NCBI RefSeq assembly: GCF_002906855.1
Contig: NZ_MINI01000038.1
Span: 1,674,001 to 1,738,000, forward strand
Reading direction: 5' to 3'
Origin: Pseudomonas putida
GTDB taxonomy: Bacteria > Pseudomonadota > Gammaproteobacteria > Pseudomonadales > Pseudomonadaceae
Length of the DNA: 64,000 nt
Positions 34,601-40,439 of the stretch are shown here, piece by piece. The notes below the pieces were generated by a model. It did no database searches. It had not been told where the DNA came from and worked only from the letters and a program-made list of their open reading frames with translations. The first letter of the stretch is position 1, and every line of letters begins with the position of its first letter. A program made the position numbers and the translations under genes.

Positions 34601-35106
34601 TTGGCGGGATGTCTGAGCACAAAGGGTACTACCTGCTGAAGGAGGCTGTACTTGCATCTCAGCCTAAGAATATAGAGTTCCTTGTCGTTGACCACTCGAA
34701 GGAAGAAGGGTACGAGCATTACTCGCACTGGGGGGACGTCCCCGTTAAATTTATTGGGCGGGTTAGGCAGGAGGATGTAGTTGATCTTTATCGTAAAATT
34801 GATGTTCTGTTCGCGCCCTCAACTTGGCCGGAGAGTTTTGGTCTGGTCACCCGCGAGGCGGTCGCGTGCGGCTGTTGGGTAGTTGCAAGCAATCTGGGCG
34901 GTATAGGGGAAGATATTGTCCCTGGTGTGAGTGGTTACGTAATTGAACCCTTTGAAAGCGATATCGCTAACGTCTTGGCGCGAATAGATAGCGCTGTAAT
35001 CGAGCATAAACAACTTTCTCGTGAAGTGATCAGGAAAACGGCGGCTGATCAAGTTGCTTTACTGGTTAGCGTTTATGAAAGGGCTGCTGAAGAAAAGGAT
35101 CGTTGA
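31687..35106 (+). CDS. giant multidomain glycosyltransferase (YPD-type repeats, TPR, two GT-B domains)
   Basis: The 1139-residue protein opens with two copies of a motif common in surface-polysaccharide transferases, YYRLSYADL...GYREGR (about 37-65) and DFYLALYPDL...YGKSEGR (about 104-140). TPR-like helices follow at about 205-315. A first GT-B-like region (about 375-735) includes YEIDDLLFVPEYPP and SELKWFEAACYGIPSV. A second, GT4 region (about 738-1130) starts KKVALVNVFFPPQSIGGATR and has the EX7E motif in WPESFGLVTREAVACG. It may make two linkages. AGGAA lies upstream of the ATG. GC content is lower than in the flanking housekeeping genes. Donor and acceptor cannot be deduced. Confidence 0.8.
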   Translation: MSVREKDQSFEGRARIEAAPGAIATQQKAGSYRIALDAAYYRLSYADLADLSDEDLIRHWHEFGYREGRYGSASHAAGDAELASEKSVVETAPESKPRSLRNQKVELDFYLALYPDLKANGITTLPQAELHYQRYGKSEGRTPSIAKWAAKNNLSERLIPTGFNISAVLERSARDGFEVSPQRVFDTLLGNNVIPLPLEDTPHKTQVVLLGLGSYYLESQKKQQGRNLLQAALGIAPSAEALNKLGSSYLDEGHVSIALRYFQAASVIPGASIWTEFNCALCLKRLHRPDEAIEMLSQGILRNPNHRALYDELDRLVEEKWQDQHASMLVRVDMQDRGLLIKEACEVVNFIYRAYLTASGVDASSSESSIPKLGPLGDINTDRVLIVGDFHVPQCVRYRIDQKLEQLQLQGKKATAIDWTELQFKQNELALHDVVIFYRVPAVVQVIKAIAQVNATGKLSLYEIDDLLFVPEYPPVLESYGGYVSIETYRELTRGMALFNAAARLCRHGIASTEPLRRELQSLVQEQRCWLHRNGLDSLNKIRTSDKTAKKHIDIFYGSGTQAHNTDFIEQALPAIERIFNDFANVRLIVVGYLRLPKAFQQAYEGRYIHLPAIDSVQGYWSLLEQADINIAVLHDDRINSCKSELKWFEAACYGIPSVLSTTENYRDVVKDGEDGYLASSESEWYSALKQLVGDSDLRRAVGDTAQRRAISDYGLDALGKSLGKNIGSYALSKAAVKKKVALVNVFFPPQSIGGATRVVADNFSTLVKDYADQFDLCVFTADVECREPHKLTVYNHEGCRVYRATTLWREHMDWHPKDPEMYRLFSEFLDSEKPDLIHFHCVQRLTASIVAAAKDSGVPYVVTAHDAWWISDFQFLVDHNSKVYPQGHPDLYEKIELPTNIKLADSIERRRDLKELLLGATEVLTVSNAFAEIYRANGIAEVTVIPNGISDDVRWQSKDTAYSSKVVCGHIGGMSEHKGYYLLKEAVLASQPKNIEFLVVDHSKEEGYEHYSHWGDVPVKFIGRVRQEDVVDLYRKIDVLFAPSTWPESFGLVTREAVACGCWVVASNLGGIGEDIVPGVSGYVIEPFESDIANVLARIDSAVIEHKQLSREVIRKTAADQVALLVSVYERAAEEKDR

Positions 35107-35107
35107 T

Positions 35108-36118
35108 ATGAAGATTGTTGATGTTGGCCTTTCCTCTGTTATTGTGGCACTTTCAGAGAGTGAAATTACAAGCGTACAATCTGTAAGGCAAGGGCAGGTG
35201 GAGGTGCCGTTCAAGCAGCTCAGTAATCACGGCGGTGAGCGCTTGTCTGTCGAAGTAAATATTAAAGATTTTAGTATTTATGAAGATCTTGTGGTTTGCT
35301 CGGAATCGGGTGGTGTTAGCTTAAGTGATGTATTTTCGAAGTATCGACTAGACTGTGATCGGCTTTCTGATGAGTTTTATGTCACCGGTGCGATAGTTAA
35401 TGCTTCAACGCGTGGATTGAGTAACAATGAGTTGTTCTTTGTTGCCTACAACGCTTTGTCTATAATGCCTTCGGCTAATCACTTTTATGGTTCTTTAATC
35501 ACGCTCATTTCATATAAATACTTGGAGGCTCCCGAGTATAGAGGCTGGATTTTGGATGTATTGGTCGAGGCGAAGAAAAGCTTTGATGATTCAGTTGATC
35601 GAACGCTCCCAAATGTTGTGCGCTGGGGGATCTCCTCCACGACTGCGCTTTCCCTAGCTCTCCTATTGAATGATAGAACAGAGACGGCCAATGCTATTGT
35701 TGATGTCACCATACAATCGTATGAGCCCCATCTGAATCAGCTAAGCTACTGGAACTATTGCCTTTGTTTGATTTTAAAGGCAACTATGCTTCGCTGCGAG
35801 GGGGACGCTAAGGCGGCAGGCTGGAAATATTTGGCAGCTTTTGAGTTTTCGAGAAAATCGATAAATGATATTTATCATGGCCGCAATGACTGGGTACTAG
35901 GTCAGTTGTCTGATTGCCATGCCCTATTGAATCTGGGAGAGCTGGCTCTAAAGTGTGCAGCGAAAAGTTTGAGTAAAATTCCGCCGGAGTCAAGGTATGC
36001 TGATTTTAAATATTCCGGAAAAATTGTGTTTTCCGCTATATTTAGTCGTTTTCAAAATTCAAGGATAAAATTCAATAGTAAGTTCTTTGATGGTGCCGAA
36101 AAGTTGCTCAGTTCATAA
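35108..36118 (+). CDS. hypothetical protein, AT-rich
   Basis: I do not recognise this 336-residue protein. The start MKIVDVGLSSVIVALSESE at 35108 follows AAAAGGA and comes one base after the upstream stop, so it should be co-transcribed with the giant glycosyltransferase. The N-terminal 100 residues look beta-rich; the rest (from about 105) looks helical and could be TPR-like, with LNQLSYWNYCLCLILKATML and NDWVLGQLSDCHALLNLGEL. No signal peptide is seen. Base composition is AT-rich. It may assist the glycosyltransferase, but this is only inferred from position. Confidence 0.6.
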   Translation: MKIVDVGLSSVIVALSESEITSVQSVRQGQVEVPFKQLSNHGGERLSVEVNIKDFSIYEDLVVCSESGGVSLSDVFSKYRLDCDRLSDEFYVTGAIVNASTRGLSNNELFFVAYNALSIMPSANHFYGSLITLISYKYLEAPEYRGWILDVLVEAKKSFDDSVDRTLPNVVRWGISSTTALSLALLLNDRTETANAIVDVTIQSYEPHLNQLSYWNYCLCLILKATMLRCEGDAKAAGWKYLAAFEFSRKSINDIYHGRNDWVLGQLSDCHALLNLGELALKCAAKSLSKIPPESRYADFKYSGKIVFSAIFSRFQNSRIKFNSKFFDGAEKLLSS

Positions 36119-36145
36119 ATGCTTGATAAGGCATTGCATTGAAAG

Positions 36146-36173
36146 TATGGCTCTAGAGGGCGCTAGGGCCATA
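36146..36173 (+). terminator. hairpin after the 336-residue hypothetical gene
   Basis: TATGGC (36146-36151) pairs with GCCATA (36168-36173) and CTAG (36153-36156) with CTAG (36163-36166), giving a 10-bp interrupted stem about 28 bases after the stop at 36118, followed by TTCTATGTGTTT. It is a plausible terminator in the gap between convergent genes. Confidence 0.5.
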
Positions 36174-36293
36174 TTCTATGTGTTTACCTATTTTGAAGTA
36201 CCCTTGGGGGTTGCACTCGTGGTTTGATTCTGTGTCATGCGTGGTTGTTTTTAAGTGCGCTTCTGATTCTGAAGGGGCTTGTTGGGCGAAGAA

Positions 36294-37403
36294 TTATTCC
36301 GCGGGGTGGCGTCTGGCTAGTTCTCTAAATGTTAGGTAGGGGTTGTTTGTAATGGTTTCGTGGCTTGAGCAAATGGCCATCGCGTAATAGAGGACTTGTG
36401 ATAGCCCGATTAGGTTGTATATGTTTCCAACGATTTCTTCGTCGTCCTCATTTGTGACTAATACGAAAACAAGCTTGGGTTTTTCCAATTTATTGGCAGA
36501 GTAGAAATATGTTTTTTCAAGTCTTTTTATGATAAGTACTTTGTTTTCGTATGGGGCTTTATCAAAGAACGAGTACTCTGTGCTGTCAAGTTTCGCGTCT
36601 TCATCTTTTGCGAAGTAAATGATGTTTTTGTGGAATTTGTGTGAGGCGAATAAAGCTTCGTCTGCTTCTCGTACGTGCAGGTTATGCAGTTTACTTGAAT
36701 CTAATATGCCTTTGCTAAGGTAGTCTTTTACAAGGCGGAAAGTACTGTTCGTGCCAGATATAATAAATTTATTATTGCTGAATACATTGTAGATTTTAAA
36801 GAGTTCAGCCTTTGCATGGAGGGCTGTTAGCATCGCTTGGTTTGCATTCTGGCCGTTATGCAGAGCTCTGAGGAAGATATATCCAAATGTCGAGGGGTGA
36901 TTGCTGCTGTCGATAAATAAAAAATCTAAACTATGCTTAAGTAGGCCCGAGAGTTTTATGCAGTTTGGGTAAGTGTTTTCGATGGATGTCAAGTTCCAGA
37001 TTGGGTGCTTGTAATCACCTTTCGTTACGTATTTGAAGCTTTGAATGTTTTTGTATTCTCTGATAAATAGGCACCAAAATACTAATCGTATATTGTTCGT
37101 GGTCAGCTGGTGAAGGCTCTCGCTGGACTTCTCGAACATAAGTCGATCTGTTTCGTGGTTGATTAGGTCTTTGTTTACCGTAAAGGCATCGATTTCATTG
37201 TTGGTTAGATGGTATGAATTGCCGAACCTGAAATCGCCAACCATGATGAACTGACGGTCGGTGTTGATCGTTTTCTTTATATTGTGGTGCCAGATCGGTA
37301 ATCCACCTAGGCCATAAAAGTCTTCGTCGATGGCGAAAAAGTTTTTTAATCTATTCCATCGCACAACATGTGATGGTCCGATAATCATTTGTTTAGCTCT
37401 CAT
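36294..37403 (-). CDS. hypothetical protein with SGNH-hydrolase-like features
   Basis: The 369-residue protein has no clear family match for me. The N-terminal MIIGPSHVVRW, an internal GDFRFGNSYHLT and LFIDSSNHPSTFGYIFL near residue 165 resemble, in order, the oxyanion and Asp-x-x-His blocks of SGNH/GDSL hydrolases and acetyltransferases. The nucleophilic serine would be in GPSH, which is unusual. An acyl transfer or hydrolysis step on the polysaccharide is possible. The start could be the ATG at 37403 or 37388. It is the last gene of the minus-strand run that includes the aldolase/CMP-sugar cassette and is AT-rich. Confidence 0.5.
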   Translation of the reverse strand: MRAKQMIIGPSHVVRWNRLKNFFAIDEDFYGLGGLPIWHHNIKKTINTDRQFIMVGDFRFGNSYHLTNNEIDAFTVNKDLINHETDRLMFEKSSESLHQLTTNNIRLVFWCLFIREYKNIQSFKYVTKGDYKHPIWNLTSIENTYPNCIKLSGLLKHSLDFLFIDSSNHPSTFGYIFLRALHNGQNANQAMLTALHAKAELFKIYNVFSNNKFIISGTNSTFRLVKDYLSKGILDSSKLHNLHVREADEALFASHKFHKNIIYFAKDEDAKLDSTEYSFFDKAPYENKVLIIKRLEKTYFYSANKLEKPKLVFVLVTNEDDEEIVGNIYNLIGLSQVLYYAMAICSSHETITNNPYLTFRELARRHPAE

Positions 37404-37440
37404 TGGTTTTCGTATCGACGAGTGGCTGGTACAGGTAGTG

Positions 37441-38121
37441 CTAATAATTACACGATAGGGAGGTCAATGAGGACAGGTCAGAACGGTGACGGATTTTTTT
37501 ATCTTCGCACCATTGCTGCCAGTTGTTAACTTCCGACCACTTGTTTAGGAATATAAAATCCATGTTGGCGCCGATGGCGGCGTGGTGATCGTATTTGCTG
37601 TCGCCTAAGAATAGCGAGCTTGAGCTGATGTTGCCATTGCTTTGTTCGCGAGAAAGGATATGTTCTTTAGTGTCAGGGCTTCCAAATATGCCGCCGTCAA
37701 ACATACTAGAAATATTACGAATTTCGAAAATGGAGCGAAGTTCATTTTCATCGCCGCCGGACACAATTAGCCACTTGGCGTGTTCGGTTTCTTTGCGCAG
37801 GTCATAGATTCCTGGTGATATCTCACAATTCAGTAGTCCCTCCTGGACATGGTTGGCGTAAACGGATAGCAGAGTGTCAATAAGACCTTCGGTGGTTTGT
37901 TGAGGGATTATGTGCTCTAAGAAGTATGAGAACTTTTTGTAGCGAGATATTCCGCCATTTTCAACATGGTATTTTGCCAACGCCTCTGCGGCTTGCTTTC
38001 CATAGGGTAAAGCAGCTTGGTAAAAGGCTTGGGTCTTTACTTTGTTAGAGTTGAGTACAACTCCGTCGCAGTCGAAAACTAATGTTGAGTAGTTTGACAG
38101 ATCGAGTTTGCAGTTTGTCAT
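37441..38121 (-). CDS. HAD-superfamily phosphatase
   Basis: The 226-residue protein has HAD motif I VFDCDGVVLNS (nucleophile Asp and general-acid Asp, residues 16-26), motif II in WLIVSGGDENEL, a lysine region near SPDTKEHIL, and motif IV FLGDSKYDHHAAIGA. A helical cap lies between motifs I and II, so it is a subfamily I enzyme acting on small molecules. Its start overlaps the CMP-sugar synthetase stop by 4 bases, so the two are coupled. In sugar-acid pathways a HAD phosphatase removes phosphate after aldol condensation and before CMP activation, and that role is inferred here. Confidence 0.85.
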   Translation of the reverse strand: MTNCKLDLSNYSTLVFDCDGVVLNSNKVKTQAFYQAALPYGKQAAEALAKYHVENGGISRYKKFSYFLEHIIPQQTTEGLIDTLLSVYANHVQEGLLNCEISPGIYDLRKETEHAKWLIVSGGDENELRSIFEIRNISSMFDGGIFGSPDTKEHILSREQSNGNISSSSLFLGDSKYDHHAAIGANMDFIFLNKWSEVNNWQQWCEDKKIRHRSDLSSLTSLSCNY

Positions 38122-38813
38122 ACCCTCACCAGTCCTCTGTCAATCAGGCATTCTGCAACTGTGAAATCTTCAGGCCAGTCGATGTCATGGCTTACGAGCT
38201 TATCAAGTGGGTGAAGGTAGGGTTTCTTGCCGATACGGTCATCTAGTTTTTTGTAAATTTCAGTGCTGGCAATGAAGGCGCCGCTATTGATCTCATGGAT
38301 CGCTTCGAGGGTCTGGGTTCTAGGCCACTTTTCAACATTCCTGTCATAGTTGAGTGGTTGTTTCTGATCCCAGAGGAAGCTATGTAGAAGCGTTGTTGTC
38401 ATTAGCGAGTCATGCCCTTCGCTAATCTTCTGGTAGTAAAGGGAAATGATGTCGTTGTAATGGTCAGCTGTTAAGAATGGCGATGTGACGTGCGTCCAGA
38501 GAATGTCCCCTTCGTGGATTAAGGATGCCGCGTGCGCTACGAGTTCATCTGTGCTTGTGCTGCTTGAAGACAGTGCCTCGGATCTTTTGTGAAGTCTGAT
38601 TTTTTCGCATTTCAGGGAGGACGCATATTCGAGAATGCAGTCGTCATTGGTGCTTAGCATGATTTCGTCGACGCGGCTCGACTCAATCAGTTGCTTAAGT
38701 TTGATTTCAATCATGCCAAATTCAAATCCTGCAAATGGCTTGATGTTTTTTTGTGGGATCCGCTCGCTTCCCTTTCTGCAGGGGAGGAAGCAAGTTAGCT
38801 TTTGCTTGTTCAT
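38118..38813 (-). CDS. CMP-sugar-acid synthetase (acylneuraminate cytidylyltransferase family)
   Basis: The 231-residue protein has the NeuA/KdsB-type N-terminus FLPCRKGSERIPQKNIKPF, the CTP-binding signature, then MLSTNDDCILEYA, a HKRSEALSSSSTSTDELVAH block and WTHVTSPFL near residue 102, followed by EAIHEINSGAFIAS, typical of NeuA/PseF/LegF enzymes. It should activate a 2-keto sugar acid as CMP derivative. I chose the ATG at 38813, which overlaps the aldolase stop by 4 bases; the open frame to 38870 lies within the aldolase gene. No NeuB-type synthase is nearby, so the acid may come from the adjacent aldolase. Confidence 0.85.
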   Translation of the reverse strand: MNKQKLTCFLPCRKGSERIPQKNIKPFAGFEFGMIEIKLKQLIESSRVDEIMLSTNDDCILEYASSLKCEKIRLHKRSEALSSSSTSTDELVAHAASLIHEGDILWTHVTSPFLTADHYNDIISLYYQKISEGHDSLMTTTLLHSFLWDQKQPLNYDRNVEKWPRTQTLEAIHEINSGAFIASTEIYKKLDDRIGKKPYLHPLDKLVSHDIDWPEDFTVAECLIDRGLVRV

Positions 38814-40414
38814 TTCACTGGTCCGTAGATGCTTTGGCATTTGATGTCGTAGCGCGTTGGGGTCAGGCACAGCAGAGGGGTGCTGCCTGGGGTTTCTTGG
38901 TACTTCTTGAGCAAGTTATTGGTGTCGGCGTTGCGCGGGTCCTCGCCGGTGTAACCATCAAAGCCTGCCATCAGAATACGCTTTGCCTTACCGGAAGCAG
39001 CTACGGCTAGCGCATAAGCAACCACTAGTGAGGTCGGAATGGTGCAGTGCGTTTCCTCGAAAGAAAATTTCTCACTCTGTACATTCAGCCCATAGTCAAA
39101 AATATTCTTGCTTCTCAGCGCATCCTGTACATCGGCTGGGAGCATTGAAAACGGTGTAATCAGAGGTTGAGGCAGGTTGATATGCGCTTCACAGTCTGCA
39201 AGCAAACGCACTGGATGGCAGGCTACCCTCACATCGATAAACTCAGCTGCAATCGAGCTTTGTGTGTTCAATGCCACGACCAATGGCTTATGTTCGGTGA
39301 TGAATTGCTCCAATGCTCGCCGGTGTGCAGCAACACCCGGTCCAGTACCCAACAGCAGTACTTCCTTTTCCAGGAAAAGGCTTTCAGGTAGCCAATTTCC
39401 AGTCGGGTTTCCCTGGTAGAAATGCCTGGCAGCGTCTAATGTGTTTTCGCTGTATTTTTTTCCACCCTCTTTACGAAGATGCTCAATGACAGCAAGAATA
39501 TCTTCTTCCCCGAAGCGAGAGTCGCTGAGCATTTGCTGGATGTAAGTAGGGTGAATGCCGTACTTGCCGGCGAGATAATAATATGGGTTGGTGCCCCAGC
39601 CATATTCTGCTTGCATGGGTTTGAAGTGTTCGCGAAGTAGTTGCATTAATGGGATGAAATTCGATGCTTTTTGCTCTCGGGCAGAGATTTCAATCGCAAG
39701 TTCTTCTGTACGAGCATTCCCTGGACCTCTGCCCATGCCGGTCACTGTCGAATCAATCCAGGTGACGCCTTCATCCATAGCGCGTAGCGAATTGGACAAA
39801 GCAAGGCCCAAGTTATCATGGGTATGGATTCCCAGCGGGCCATGCCACTCACTCTTGATCCATTTTATAATTTCAGCAACGTCGTCAGGCGACATACTGC
39901 CCATGCTATCCGCAAAGTAAAGAACGTCCAGTGGGAAGCCGGTGGCAAGCTTCGCCAGTGATTTGATTTCACGCTCTGAGCAGTTGGCTACCTGCATCAG
40001 GTTAAAGCCGACTTGATAACCGCGCTCTTTCAGCCAGTTAGAGGCTGGCAGCGCATCGGCAAATTCGTGGACGTGGCAAGCAATACGTACCAGATCAATA
40101 GGCGAATCATCTGCTCTAACAGGGAATAAAAGGTTCAGTGCTTGCTGAAGCGGAAGCTGACCTACCAGTTCGCTAGCATTCACCATCACGCCGACGGTAA
40201 AGCATGGTGGAATAGCCAGGGTGCGCAGGAAATTATCAGTAGTGTATGCGCACGCGCCACTGAATTTGTTATTTTTCAGGGAGCGGAGCCCTAGCTCAAT
40301 GGTGTGGATGCCTGCGGCTTGCATGGCAGCGATGTACTGCGCTACCAGCGTTTCGGAGAAATTCCAGTTGTTGTAATAGCCACCGTCTCGTAGCGTGCAA
40401 TCCAAATGCTTCAT
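38810..40414 (-). CDS. DRE-TIM metallolyase-type aldolase fused to a C-terminal domain of unknown function
   Basis: The 534-residue protein starts with MKHLDCTLRDGGYYNNWNFS, the DRE-TIM metal-binding N-terminus of HMG-CoA lyase and 4-hydroxy-2-oxovalerate aldolase relatives. IHTHDNLGLALSNS carries the two metal-binding histidines (about 196-198), and GMGRGPGNARTEE follows. The barrel runs to about 280. The last 190 residues start EVLLLGTGPGVAAHRRALEQ and include IAAEFIDVRVACHP and LMAGFDGYTGED. This domain resembles the DUF115/Maf and sialyltransferase-like folds, but the match is weak. Such aldolases join pyruvate-like donors to aldehydes, so with the CMP-synthetase and HAD genes it suggests a 2-keto sugar acid route. 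Confidence 0.75.
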   Translation of the reverse strand: MKHLDCTLRDGGYYNNWNFSETLVAQYIAAMQAAGIHTIELGLRSLKNNKFSGACAYTTDNFLRTLAIPPCFTVGVMVNASELVGQLPLQQALNLLFPVRADDSPIDLVRIACHVHEFADALPASNWLKERGYQVGFNLMQVANCSEREIKSLAKLATGFPLDVLYFADSMGSMSPDDVAEIIKWIKSEWHGPLGIHTHDNLGLALSNSLRAMDEGVTWIDSTVTGMGRGPGNARTEELAIEISAREQKASNFIPLMQLLREHFKPMQAEYGWGTNPYYYLAGKYGIHPTYIQQMLSDSRFGEEDILAVIEHLRKEGGKKYSENTLDAARHFYQGNPTGNWLPESLFLEKEVLLLGTGPGVAAHRRALEQFITEHKPLVVALNTQSSIAAEFIDVRVACHPVRLLADCEAHINLPQPLITPFSMLPADVQDALRSKNIFDYGLNVQSEKFSFEETHCTIPTSLVVAYALAVAASGKAKRILMAGFDGYTGEDPRNADTNNLLKKYQETPGSTPLLCLTPTRYDIKCQSIYGPVK

Positions 40415-40439
40415 TTATGATCCGTCCATTTTGAGGTGG

